Origin: an uncultured Clostridia bacterium
Lineage (GTDB): Bacteria > Bacillota > Clostridia > UMGS1810
Direction: 5' to 3'
Assembly (NCBI GenBank): GCA_934500705.1
Contig: CAKSTI010000002.1
Coordinates: forward strand, 62,001 to 126,000
DNA: 64,000 bases
The position numbers and the translations under genes were made by a program. The stretch's first letter is position 1. Every line of letters begins with the position of its first letter. Below are positions 24,503-32,950 of the stretch, piece after piece. Under the pieces are notes generated by a model, which was not told the DNA's origin, ran no database searches, and was given only the letters and a program-made list of their open reading frames with translations.

Positions 24503-25862
24503 AAAGTTTATTTGCACAATAATACTTTTAAGTTTTGCGGCACTGCCCGGACTTTTGACGCTCAATCTGCGCGCGGCAGGAGTATTTTTGCTTTGCGTGT
24601 ATTCCGCCTGCGCCGTTATGTGGCTTGCGGTTACGCACAATCCGCTGTCGCTTTTTTTGATGTTTTTCACCTACTGTATGCTCTGTAATGCCGGGCAGGT
24701 GATTTTATACACGTTCGGGATAGATTTTGATAACTTTGTAAACATCTATGTGGATTATTACCCCGGCACATTGAGAAAGGCGTTGATATTTCAGGCTCAA
24801 TGCGTTATATATTTAACTTGCGGTGCAATACTTTCGTACAAACCATATACATTGAAGCGTATTTTAAAAAACATCGGCAGTTCCCGACTCAGAGGGTTTG
24901 ACTTTATCTATATTCTGTTCCTTGCAATTATGATTTCGACATATGCCTGCAAGCTGATTTGCCGAACCAAAATGAGCTACGGCGAGTTCTTTTACTGCAA
25001 AAAGAGCGGCGGTACGGGTGCGGACGTCAGGATTCGGCTGGTGTTTTATGCGACGATGTATCTCTCCTGTTTTCACCACAGGCAAGACCGCTTTTATGCG
25101 TTTATTGCCGTTTCGGGATTTGTGCTCGGTGTTATGATGCTCCTTGTCGGCACACGTTCGCTGATAATTCCGCTGATTTCCGGGCCGCTGTTCATACGGG
25201 GCGTAATGTGCGTCAAAATGCGGTTTCAAAAACTTCCGCTTGCGGTGTTGTGCCTGAGTGCACTGTTTATGATTTTAAGAGTCGTAAAGATTGTACGGTT
25301 ATACAGCTTTGATGAGCTTTCGGCGGACATTGTGGCAAGTTCCGTGTCCGAGGGTGCCGCCGAGAACCTTAAAAATATCTTGGCAGAAATGGGCAGCAGT
25401 GCCGACTGCCTTGCGGAAACCGTTAAGCAGTTCGACAGGACGGACTGCGCTCACAGCACGACAGTGACGTACAGCATATTAAAAACCTTTCTCCCCGTAA
25501 ACGTGCTTGAATTTCTCGGTGTAGAGCCGCCCGGCTCTCTGTCACGCTGGGTCACCTCTGCCGGAGGAGGCAGAGAGGCGTCGTGGGGTTGTTCCGTATT
25601 TGCGGAAATGTACGCAAACTTCGGCGAGTATGGTTATTTGTCAATGCTCCCGTTCGGGTATTTTTGGGTAAAGCTTGAACGGCGTGCCGCCGTGCTTATG
25701 CGCCGAAAGCCGTTTTTGGCAATGGCGGTTGTGTACCTGCTCTCGTACTGCATATTCCTTGCCAGAGCGGAAACGATGCTTGCGGTGACCCTTGCAAGGT
25801 ACTGCATTTACGTGGCGGTGTTGTCGTCGGTTAAAATAAAATTGCGATGGAGCAGAGTATGA
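24477..25862 (+). CDS. O-antigen/capsule repeat-unit polymerase, Wzy type
   Basis: A 461-residue integral membrane protein with about ten to twelve hydrophobic helices and a large extracytoplasmic loop (about 285-385) rich in conserved polar residues (ADCLAETVKQF, GGGREASWGCSVFAEMYANFGEYGY). The SVFAEMYANFG-like block and the LVGTRSLIIPLI helix are typical of PF14296 O-antigen polysaccharide polymerases. It would link lipid-carried repeat units on the outer face of the membrane after flipping by the Wzx protein two genes downstream. It overlaps both neighbours. Confidence 0.82.
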   Translation: MARLTVGSKKFICTIILLSFAALPGLLTLNLRAAGVFLLCVYSACAVMWLAVTHNPLSLFLMFFTYCMLCNAGQVILYTFGIDFDNFVNIYVDYYPGTLRKALIFQAQCVIYLTCGAILSYKPYTLKRILKNIGSSRLRGFDFIYILFLAIMISTYACKLICRTKMSYGEFFYCKKSGGTGADVRIRLVFYATMYLSCFHHRQDRFYAFIAVSGFVLGVMMLLVGTRSLIIPLISGPLFIRGVMCVKMRFQKLPLAVLCLSALFMILRVVKIVRLYSFDELSADIVASSVSEGAAENLKNILAEMGSSADCLAETVKQFDRTDCAHSTTVTYSILKTFLPVNVLEFLGVEPPGSLSRWVTSAGGGREASWGCSVFAEMYANFGEYGYLSMLPFGYFWVKLERRAAVLMRRKPFLAMAVVYLLSYCIFLARAETMLAVTLARYCIYVAVLSSVKIKLRWSRV

Positions 25863-27040
25863 AAAAAGTTCTTTTTGTAATGGGTCATATGGGTCTTGGC
25901 GGAGCGGCAAAGGCGCTTGTAAACGCCCTTTGGAGCTTGGATCCACAAAAATATGAGATTGACCTTCTCCTGTTTAACGGCGAGGGGTTTAACCTTGCAT
26001 ATGTTCCGCCGTATGTCAATTACATCGGCGTAATTACGGACGGCAACAGGTTCTATGGGCGTTTTGCTCCGCTTGCAAAGTACCTTGCAGCTCACGGACG
26101 GTTTGTCTCCTTGTCAAGGAGAGTATTTTATGCGGCGGCTGAGGTTTTTTATCCGCACAAAAACACTGCGTCCGACAGATTTTTCCAGTGGAAGTTTTTG
26201 CGAAAATACATATCCCCCACCGCCCATTACGATGTTGCCGTGGGCTACCTCGACGGTATGACTCATTACTTTGTGATTGACAAAGCCGACGCCGACAGGA
26301 AAATCCTCTGGGTGCACAACGATTACAGCCGTCTGCCCGTGTGCAAGGCGTCGATTTGGTATTTTAAAAAGGCGGATGCCGTTGCTGCGGTTTCCGAAAG
26401 CTGCGCCCATGAGGTAAAAAGGTTCTTTCCTATGCTTAAAAACGTATGCGTTTCTCATAACATATGCTCGCCGCAGTATGTAAAGAGCCGTGTCGGCACA
26501 TCGCCGTACAACACGGACGGGTTTAAAATCCTGAGCATCGGCAGACTTTGCCGTCAAAAGGCTTTTGATGTTGCGGTGTCGGCGGCAAAAATTTTAAAGA
26601 GCGAAAATCGGAATTTCCATTGGTACATAATCGGTGACGGTGAGCTTAAAGACGAGCTTGCAGCGCAGATTAATGCGCAAAACCTCTCCGATTGCTTTCA
26701 TCTGCTCGGCACGGCTGAGAACCCCTACCCTTACATCAATAGCTGTGACGCCGTGGTGCAGTGCTCGCTCTACGAGGGCAAGTCGCTTGCGCTTGACGAG
26801 GCAAAAATCCTTTCAAAGCCCATCGTCTGCACAAATTACAACACCGCCGCCGAACAGATTGAAAACGGCAAAACGGGTTTAATCGTACCGCAAAGCGCCG
26901 AAGGCGTGGCGGACGGAGTGCGCCGCCTGATGACTCTGCCGCATCTGAGGCAGAGCCTGTGCGAGAATTTGAGGAAAACGGATTTCGGAGCGGAAAAAGA
27001 CATTAAAGTTTTTGAAAATATATTAAACGGAGAAAAATAA
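25859..27040 (+). CDS. Glycosyltransferase family 4 protein
   Basis: ATG 25859 overlaps the polymerase stop (ATGA), with GGAG six bases upstream, and gives 393 residues beginning MKKVLFVMGHMGLGGAAKAL. The C-terminal half carries ILSIGRLCRQKAFDVAVSAA and YEGKSLALDEAKILSKP, the latter an E-x7-E-like motif of this subfamily. The N-terminal loop GHMGLGGAAKA is the GT4 acceptor-side glycine loop. It is cytosolic, and the sugar specificity is unknown. Confidence 0.88.
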   Translation: MKKVLFVMGHMGLGGAAKALVNALWSLDPQKYEIDLLLFNGEGFNLAYVPPYVNYIGVITDGNRFYGRFAPLAKYLAAHGRFVSLSRRVFYAAAEVFYPHKNTASDRFFQWKFLRKYISPTAHYDVAVGYLDGMTHYFVIDKADADRKILWVHNDYSRLPVCKASIWYFKKADAVAAVSESCAHEVKRFFPMLKNVCVSHNICSPQYVKSRVGTSPYNTDGFKILSIGRLCRQKAFDVAVSAAKILKSENRNFHWYIIGDGELKDELAAQINAQNLSDCFHLLGTAENPYPYINSCDAVVQCSLYEGKSLALDEAKILSKPIVCTNYNTAAEQIENGKTGLIVPQSAEGVADGVRRLMTLPHLRQSLCENLRKTDFGAEKDIKVFENILNGEK

Positions 27041-28600
27041 GTGAACGGCAGAACCAGAACGCAAAATTCCATACGCAATATTACCGTGTCGCTTGCAATG
27101 CAGTGCGTATCGACACTCATAGCCTTTGTCGGCAGGACGTTTTTTGTAAAAATCCTCGGCAGAGAGTACCTCGGCGTGAGCGGACTTTTTTCCAACATTT
27201 TGTCCGTGCTTGCGCTTGCGGAGATGGGTGTGGGATCGGCAATAGTTTTCAGCCTGTATAAACCGCTTGCCGAGCGTGACGAGGGGCGTATCCGTGCGCT
27301 TATGGCGCTCTACAAGCGTGCGTATACGGCGATTGGCGCATTTGTGCTTATTGCCGGGTGCTCTCTTGCGCCGTTTATCGATTTTTTTGTAAAGGAAGTT
27401 CCGAATATCCCCCATTTTCGGCTGATATATGTTCTCTTTGCGGTGAACAACGCCGCCGTTTACTTTGCCTCATATAAGGCGGCTCTCATAAACGCAGACC
27501 AAAATCAGTACATAACCGCATCTTTACGGCAGTTTTTATCTTTGGTGATGAACGCCGTTCAGATTGCCGTACTGTATGCTGCGCACAGCTATATTTTGTA
27601 TCTTGCGGTGATGATTGTCTTTACCGTTTTGCAGAACCTTGCCCTGTGTGCCGTGGCGGACAGGTTATATCCTTTTTTAAAAAAGAAAAATCCCCCTCCC
27701 CTGCCGTCCGACGAGCGCAGTGTGATTGTGCGCAACGTGCGTGCAATGCTTATGCACAAGGTCGGCGGCGTTGCGGTTGACTGCACGGATAATATTTTAA
27801 TATCCAAGCTCGTCGGCGTTGCCGCAGTGGGATTGTATTCAAATTATTATCTTGTGGTGCGCACTCTGCGCACCCTCACGGACACTCTGTTTACCTCGCT
27901 TGTTTCGAGCGTGGGGAATTTGGGCGCAACACAGGGGAAAGATAAGATTTTTGAAAATTTCCGTGCGGTAAATCTTGCCGTGTCCTATGTTTCCGCCCTG
28001 TGCTTTGTGTGCCTTTTTAATCTTTTTTCAAGGTTCATCTCGCTGTGGCTTGGTGGCGACTATCTTTTGAGCGGTGCGCTCACATTTGTAATCTGCCTTA
28101 ATTTTTATCTCACGTCTATGCGCACCGGTCTGCTTGTTTTCAGAAGTGCGCTCGGTCTTTTTTACTGCGACAGATTTAAGGCGGTGTTTGAGGCGGTTGT
28201 AAATCTTGTCGTGTCGGTTGTTTTGGGCAAGATGTACGGTGTTTTCGGAATTTTGACGGGAACGGCGGTAAGCACGGTTTGCGTGTGCCTTGTGTTTGAG
28301 CCGTGTGTAGTGATTGGGCACGCACTGGGCGAAAGCGTACCGAAGTATTATTTGGTATATTTTTTGAATTTTGCTCTGACTCTTGCCATCGCCTATCTTG
28401 TGCGCTTTGTCCTGTCGGATTTGCACATCGGGGGAGTTTTCGGCTTTTTTGTTTCGGCGGCGGTGTCGCTTGCTGTGCCGAGCGCTGTGTTTTGGGTGAT
28501 TTTTAGAAATACTGGGGAATTTAAAATATTTAAGTTGATATTTAAAAATATCAGGAAATGTCAGGGGCGTAGGCGGAATGTCCGGCACCACACCGGGTGA
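27041..28600 (+). CDS. Polysaccharide flippase, Wzx/MurJ-like
   Basis: A 519-residue membrane protein with about 12-14 helices, beginning NSIRNITVSLAMQCVSTL and FFVKILGREYLGVSGLFSN, the usual N-terminus of Wzx proteins. A conserved charged loop follows (ERSVIVRNVRAMLMHKVGG). It would flip undecaprenyl-linked repeat units to the outer face. The GTG start has GGAG 8 bases upstream and follows the GT stop directly. The last 13 codons (from KCQGRRR) are coded by the start of dispersed element copy B, so the natural C-terminus may have been altered by insertion. Confidence 0.9.
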   Translation: MNGRTRTQNSIRNITVSLAMQCVSTLIAFVGRTFFVKILGREYLGVSGLFSNILSVLALAEMGVGSAIVFSLYKPLAERDEGRIRALMALYKRAYTAIGAFVLIAGCSLAPFIDFFVKEVPNIPHFRLIYVLFAVNNAAVYFASYKAALINADQNQYITASLRQFLSLVMNAVQIAVLYAAHSYILYLAVMIVFTVLQNLALCAVADRLYPFLKKKNPPPLPSDERSVIVRNVRAMLMHKVGGVAVDCTDNILISKLVGVAAVGLYSNYYLVVRTLRTLTDTLFTSLVSSVGNLGATQGKDKIFENFRAVNLAVSYVSALCFVCLFNLFSRFISLWLGGDYLLSGALTFVICLNFYLTSMRTGLLVFRSALGLFYCDRFKAVFEAVVNLVVSVVLGKMYGVFGILTGTAVSTVCVCLVFEPCVVIGHALGESVPKYYLVYFLNFALTLAIAYLVRFVLSDLHIGGVFGFFVSAAVSLAVPSAVFWVIFRNTGEFKIFKLIFKNIRKCQGRRRNVRHHTG

Positions 28601-28957
28601 AAAGTGGTGTTTCGTCCGAAACAACAAAAGTATATCGTTTGAGAAAACGAAGTAAAACCGCACCGTCCCGCTGCACCGGAGAGCGTTTTTAAAAAAGCGG
28701 AAAACCGTCAGGGGCGTCAGCAGGCACGCCCCCGACACCCCCGCCCGCCGACTCTGAAATATCGCCTACACTCTGTAATTTCCGTCTTTAAAAAATCTTA
28801 GCCGCTCCGAGGCGAAACAACCAGTTTCACTGCGGAGCTAAAAACGGCGGAATATAAGGAAAATGAACAATTTCCGCCGTTTTTACTCTCAATTTTTTAA
28901 ATCCGAAAAAACAGACTGTACGGCTCATTTCAAATGCGGACAAAAACAAGTTAGTTT
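28560..28957 (+). repeat. Dispersed structured element, copy B
   Basis: A 398-base element running from GTCAGGGGCG to AAGTTAGTTT. The 5' part has a CACCAC/GTGGTG stem, a TCGTTT/AAACGA stem and a GC hairpin (GGGGCGT/ACGCCCC). The core at 28748-28957 is near-identical to copies A and C. It overlaps the 3' end of the flippase frame. It lies tail-to-tail with copy D, with 36 bases between their AAGTTAGTTT ends. The CGGCGGAA/TTCCGCCG hairpin followed by TTTTT could terminate flippase transcription. Confidence 0.88.
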
Positions 28958-28963
28958 AGTTGC

Positions 28964-28986
28964 AATATGCTCACTGGTGGCATATT
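28964..28986. other. Hairpin between elements B and D
   Basis: AATATGC (28964-28970) pairs with GCATATT (28980-28986) in the short spacer between the facing ends of copies B and D. It contributes to a large overall inverted repeat between the two convergent genes. Confidence 0.55.
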
Positions 28987-28993
28987 CACAAGC

Positions 28994-29394
28994 AAACTAA
29001 CTTTTCTTTATTCCGCCTATGCAAGGCGAGAGAGCAGAATTTGCGAAATCGAAATTCATTTGCGCAAAACGGCACGCAGTTTGTTCAGTTTCCTTATTTT
29101 GCGTGCCGTTTTAGTCCGAGACTTCGGCTGATTGCCGAACTTTCGGACGGCGCAGTAATTAATTTTGATGAGCAACTATTCTGCCCGAACCTTGCATCAG
29201 CGGCGGGCGGGGGTGTTGGGGGCGTGCTTGCTGACGCCCCTGACGTTTTCTGCTTTTTTAAAAACGCTCCCCGGTGCAGCGGGACGGTGCGGTTTTTCCT
29301 TCGTTTCCTCAAACGATGTACCTTTGTGTTTTGCCGAAACACCCAAACACCTCAATGGGGTCACAGGGGCTTTATTTCCAACGCCCCTGACGTT
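28994..29394 (-). repeat. Dispersed structured element, copy D (divergent type)
   Basis: Read on the minus strand it runs from GTCAGGGGCG (29394) to AAGTTAGTTT (28994), 401 bases, starting a few bases after the fprA stop. Its first 190 bases resemble copy B (TCGTTT/AAACGA, GCACCGTCCCGCTGCACCGG). The rest differs in sequence but keeps the architecture. The hairpin GTCCG..TTCGGC-AATCA-GCCGAA..CGGAC replaces CTCCG..GAAAC-AACCA-GTTTC..CGGAG. AAAACGGCACGCA/TGCGTGCCGTTTT replaces AAAACGGCGGAA/TTCCGCCGTTTT, with a similar ATAAGGAAA loop. Confidence 0.82.
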
Positions 29395-29399
29395 TCCCC

Positions 29400-30551
29400 T
29401 TACATCAATTCATCTGCAAGCGCATCAAGCTGCATAACATTTTCATCGCTTACCGCCGATTTAATCTGCACCGTGTTTTGCGCAAATGTGATGTTTTTGC
29501 TGTTTTCCAGAATTTTCATCATTGTTTTTGCGGCGGTGGGCGCCCACGAGCCGTTTTCGATAAGCGCAACGGTGCGGTTCTGATAATTTCTTTCCGTGAG
29601 GTGCTCTATAAACTCACGCATAAACGGAAAGATATCCGCATTGTATGTGGTGGTCGCAAGAACAAGCTTTCCGTAGCGGAATGCGTCCTCTACCGCCTCT
29701 GCCATATCACAGCGGGCGAGGTCGTTTACCGCAACCTTGGGACAGCCCTTTTCTTTCAGCTTTTCCGCAAGGATTTCCGCCGCCTTTTTGGTGTTTCCGT
29801 AAACCGATGTGTACGCAATCACAACGCCGTCCGTTTCCACTCCGTACGATGACCAGGTGTTGTAAAGGTCAATGTAATATCCGAGGTTTTCCGTCAAAAT
29901 CGGACCGTGGAGGGGGCAGATTTTCTCTATGTCAAGATTTGCCGCCTTTTTAAGCAGAGCCTGTACCTGCGCACCGTATTTGCCGACAATGCCGACGTAG
30001 TAGCGCCGAGCCTCACACGCCCAGTCCTCGTCGGCATCGAGTGCGCCGAACTTGCCGAAGCCGTCTGCCGAAAACAGGATTTTGTCCGTGCTGTCGTACG
30101 TCACCATAACCTCCGGCCAGTGAACCATCGGAGCGGTTACAAAGGTGAGGGTGTGTGCGCCGAGGGTCAGCGTGTCGCCCTCTTTAACCACAATGCGCCT
30201 GTCCTCAAACTCTGTGCCGAAAAACTGCTTCATCATCACAAAAGCCTTTGCCGTTGCAACGACAACCGCATTTTTGTACGCCTGCATAAACTGCGCAATG
30301 TTTGCCGAGTGGTCGGGTTCCATATGCTGTACTATGAGATAGTCGGGCGTTTTGCCGTTTAGTGCGTTTTTCAAATTACCGAGCCATTCGTCCTTAAAAT
30401 TTGCGTCCACGGTGTCCATTACCGCCGTCTTTTCGTCCAAAATCACGTACGAATTGTATGCCATACCGTTAGGCACAATGTACTGCCCTTCAAACAAATC
30501 AATTTTTCTGTCGTTTACGCCGATGTATTTTACGTCTTTTGTTATGTTCAT
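29400..30551 (-). CDS. Flavodiiron protein, FprA type
   Basis: A cytosolic flavodiiron oxidoreductase that in anaerobes reduces O2 to water or NO to N2O. The 383 residues have an N-terminal metallo-beta-lactamase-like diiron domain (about 1-245) with the ligand motif HMEPDHSAN and a later MVHWPEVMVTYD. A C-terminal flavodoxin domain (about 250-383) carries the FMN loop TSVYGNTKKAAEIL. AAGGAGG precedes the ATG. It follows the T-box operon by 78 bases after a hairpin and may be partly cotranscribed or separately expressed. Confidence 0.93.
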   Translation of the reverse strand: MNITKDVKYIGVNDRKIDLFEGQYIVPNGMAYNSYVILDEKTAVMDTVDANFKDEWLGNLKNALNGKTPDYLIVQHMEPDHSANIAQFMQAYKNAVVVATAKAFVMMKQFFGTEFEDRRIVVKEGDTLTLGAHTLTFVTAPMVHWPEVMVTYDSTDKILFSADGFGKFGALDADEDWACEARRYYVGIVGKYGAQVQALLKKAANLDIEKICPLHGPILTENLGYYIDLYNTWSSYGVETDGVVIAYTSVYGNTKKAAEILAEKLKEKGCPKVAVNDLARCDMAEAVEDAFRYGKLVLATTTYNADIFPFMREFIEHLTERNYQNRTVALIENGSWAPTAAKTMMKILENSKNITFAQNTVQIKSAVSDENVMQLDALADELM

Positions 30552-30596
30552 AATGTTACCTCCTTTTACGTATACAGTTTACCATACTTTTACAAG

Positions 30597-30624
30597 CAAA
30601 TCCGTTGCATTTGCAACGGATTTG
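30597..30624 (-). terminator. Hairpin between the ACT gene and fprA
   Basis: CAAATCCGTTGCA (30597-30609) pairs perfectly with TGCAACGGATTTG (30612-30624). In the transcript it is followed by CTTGTAAAAG, a poor T-run, so termination of the T-box operon here is likely to be incomplete. Confidence 0.6.
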
Positions 30625-30629
30625 TGATT

Positions 30630-31052
30630 TTACATATCCTCCGGCGATGCCGTAGGTATATTGTTTGCTTCCAAAACGTCAAGAGCTTTTTGCTCGTCGT
30701 CTGCCTTTAAGACCATCAGTGCTTTGCCCTCGGTCTTGGTTAAAAATGCGTACATATACTCAATGTTAAGTCCGCCTGCCGTAAGAACGCTCAGCACCTT
30801 GGCAAGTCCGCCGGAGCGGTCGTCGAGAAATACCGCAACAACGTCTGTGCGCTTTGATATTACGCCCGTTTCTTTAAGCACGCTCTTTGCCCTGTCCACA
30901 TCGTCCACAATCAGGCGCAGTATGCCAAAGTCGGTGGTGTCGGCAATGGAGAGCGCACGAATGTTGATATTGTTTTTCCCCAAGGTGTCGATTATCGCTT
31001 CAAGTCTGCCGGGTTTGTTTTCAACAAAAATGGAAAGCTGTTTTAAAAACAT
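30630..31052 (-). CDS. Tandem ACT-domain protein
   Basis: The 140 residues hold two ACT domains, about 1-68 (LKQLSIFVENKPGRLEAI) and 69-138 (VVAVFLDDRSGGLAKVLSVL). ACT pairs usually bind amino acids. This gene habitually accompanies phenylacetate-CoA ligase and indolepyruvate oxidoreductase genes in anaerobes. It is likely a small-molecule sensor, perhaps for an aromatic amino acid, acting on a partner enzyme. No catalytic or DNA-binding domain is present. It is 18 bases after paaK. Confidence 0.88.
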   Translation of the reverse strand: MFLKQLSIFVENKPGRLEAIIDTLGKNNINIRALSIADTTDFGILRLIVDDVDRAKSVLKETGVISKRTDVVAVFLDDRSGGLAKVLSVLTAGGLNIEYMYAFLTKTEGKALMVLKADDEQKALDVLEANNIPTASPEDM

Positions 31053-31070
31053 ATAAATCCTCCGTTCCGT

Positions 31071-32369
31071 CTATTTTCTAAGGTCTATTACACGTTTTGC
31101 CTTGCCCTCGCTGCGCTCGATTGATTTGGGGTTGACCAGCTTAACCTTAGCCCCTATGCCGAGAGTACTGCGCAGATTGTCGGTAATTGTGCGCTCCAAG
31201 CGTTCTATGCCCTTTACGCCGTCCGAGAATATGCCCTCGCTCATTTCAACCTTAACCTCAAAGGTGTCGGTGTTGTTGACACGGTCAACCAAAATCTGAT
31301 AGTTGGGCGTTACTCCCTCGCCGACTTTGAGCAGAACTTCCTCAATCTGTGACGGGAACACGTTTACACCCCTTATAATCAGCATATCGTCCGTTCTGCC
31401 GTGCGGTTTGTTCATACGCACGTGCGTTCTGCCGCACTTGCACTTTTCGTAGTTAAGGGAGCAGATGTCCCTGGTGCGGTAGCGGATAACGGGAAATCCC
31501 TCTTTGGTAATCGTGGTAAACACAAGCTCGCCGGTTTCGCCGTCGGGTAAAACTTCGCCGGTGTCGGGGTCGATTATCTCCGGGATAAAGTTGTCCTCGC
31601 ACACGTGCATTCCGCACTGATATTCACATTCGTAGGAAACGCCGGGTCCCATTATCTCGGAAAGTCCGTATATGTCGTATGCCTTGATGCCGAGTCCTTC
31701 CTCAATCTGAGTTCTCATCTCCTCCGTCCACGGTTCTGCGCCGAAGATGCCTGCCTTTAAGCTGAGTTGGTCTTTAACGCCCATCTCGGCTATTGTTTCG
31801 GCAAGATACATAGCGTAAGACGGCGTGCAGCAGAGCACCGTTGCGCCAAAGTCTATCATCGTCTGAATTTGCCTTTTTGTATTTCCGGACGAAATCGGGA
31901 TTGCCGTTGCACCAATTCTCACAGCGCCGTCGTGCGCTCCGAAACCGCCGGTAAAAAGTCCGAGTCCGTAGGAAACCTGAACAAAGTCGTTCTCGTCCGC
32001 TCCGCAGGATGTGAGTATTCTTGCAAAGCAGTCCGCCCACATTTTGAGGTCGTTTTCCGTGTAGCCGACTACAATCTGCTTGCCCGTTGTGCCGGAGGAG
32101 GCGTGCACACGCCTAATCTCTGACATCGGCACGGCAAAGAGTCCGTAGGGGTAGTAGTCCCTCAAATCCTGCTTGTAGGAAAACGGGAGCTTTTTAAGGT
32201 CGTCAACTCCGTTTATGTCGCTCGGTTTAAGACCTTTTTCGTCCATTCTCTTTTTAAACAGTTCAACGCTGTTATACATTCTTTCAACCTGCCGTTTAAG
32301 GCGTTCGCCTTGGAGCTTTTTAATCTCGTCTCTCGGCATAGTTTCAATTTCCGGTTGCCACATTGCCAT
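31071..32369 (-). CDS. paaK: Phenylacetate-CoA ligase family protein
   Basis: An ANL-family enzyme that activates an aryl acetate with ATP and CoA. The 432 residues match PaaK length. Motifs are the P-loop ASSGTTGKQIVVGYT, the adenylation motif YGLSEIMGPG, RTRDICSLNYEKCKCGRTH, a cysteine-bearing region, and the hinge MLIIRGVNVFPSQIEEVL. Its place directly after iorAB suggests that its aryl-CoA product or substrate is shared with the oxidoreductase. The exact acid (phenyl-, 4-hydroxyphenyl- or indole-acetate) cannot be read from the sequence. Confidence 0.92.
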   Translation of the reverse strand: MAMWQPEIETMPRDEIKKLQGERLKRQVERMYNSVELFKKRMDEKGLKPSDINGVDDLKKLPFSYKQDLRDYYPYGLFAVPMSEIRRVHASSGTTGKQIVVGYTENDLKMWADCFARILTSCGADENDFVQVSYGLGLFTGGFGAHDGAVRIGATAIPISSGNTKRQIQTMIDFGATVLCCTPSYAMYLAETIAEMGVKDQLSLKAGIFGAEPWTEEMRTQIEEGLGIKAYDIYGLSEIMGPGVSYECEYQCGMHVCEDNFIPEIIDPDTGEVLPDGETGELVFTTITKEGFPVIRYRTRDICSLNYEKCKCGRTHVRMNKPHGRTDDMLIIRGVNVFPSQIEEVLLKVGEGVTPNYQILVDRVNNTDTFEVKVEMSEGIFSDGVKGIERLERTITDNLRSTLGIGAKVKLVNPKSIERSEGKAKRVIDLRK

Positions 32370-32379
32370 TTATATCACC

Positions 32380-32949
32380 TCATTGCATATTGTAACCCAA
32401 GTCAAACGCCTTTAAGTTGACAGCGAGAAATTTTTCGGGCACTGTTGTTTTAAGCGTTTCAACCCACTTGTCGTAGGCGATGTCGGTCTTTTTTGCCATT
32501 ACGCCGATTAAAACAACGTTTACCGCCTTCTGATTGCCTGCCTCTTTCGCAAGAGAAAGTGCGTCTATAATCGTTGTGTCCGCCGCAGATGCGAGTTTTT
32601 GCTCAATGTTTTCGGGGTATTCGCAAGCGCCGGTTATAACGGGCATCGGGTCGATTTTCTGACTGTTTACGATTATCTTGCCGCCCTCTTTAAGCCACGG
32701 GAGCGCACGCAATGCCTCCAAAAGCTCAAAGGCAAGAATAATGTCCGCCTCGCCCTTGTCTATAATCGGAGAGAAAACCTTGTCGCCGTACTTTACATAC
32801 GTTACAACGCTGCCGCCACGCTGACTCATACCGTGAACCTCGGAAACTTTAACGTCAAATCCTTCGTTTATAACGGTGTTTCCCAAAATGCGGCTTGCAA
32901 GGAGCGTTCCCTGACCGCCTACGCCGACTATCATAATATTTTTAGCCAT
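32380..32949 (-). CDS. iorB: Indolepyruvate ferredoxin oxidoreductase, beta subunit
   Basis: The gamma-type subunit of the 2-oxoacid:ferredoxin oxidoreductase family, 189 residues, with MIVGVGGQGTLLASRILGN, VSEVHGMSQRGGSVVTYVKYG and LLEALRALPWLKEGG. With IorA it interconverts aryl pyruvates and aryl-acetyl-CoA plus CO2, using ferredoxin. It starts one base after the iorA stop. Confidence 0.95.
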   Translation of the reverse strand: MAKNIMIVGVGGQGTLLASRILGNTVINEGFDVKVSEVHGMSQRGGSVVTYVKYGDKVFSPIIDKGEADIILAFELLEALRALPWLKEGGKIIVNSQKIDPMPVITGACEYPENIEQKLASAADTTIIDALSLAKEAGNQKAVNVVLIGVMAKKTDIAYDKWVETLKTTVPEKFLAVNLKAFDLGYNMQ

Positions 32950-32950
32950 A

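Noticed and set aside
28601..29399. Possible insertion sequence between flippase and fprA
   Set aside because: No transposase frame; the DNA is fully explained by two copies of the non-coding structured element.
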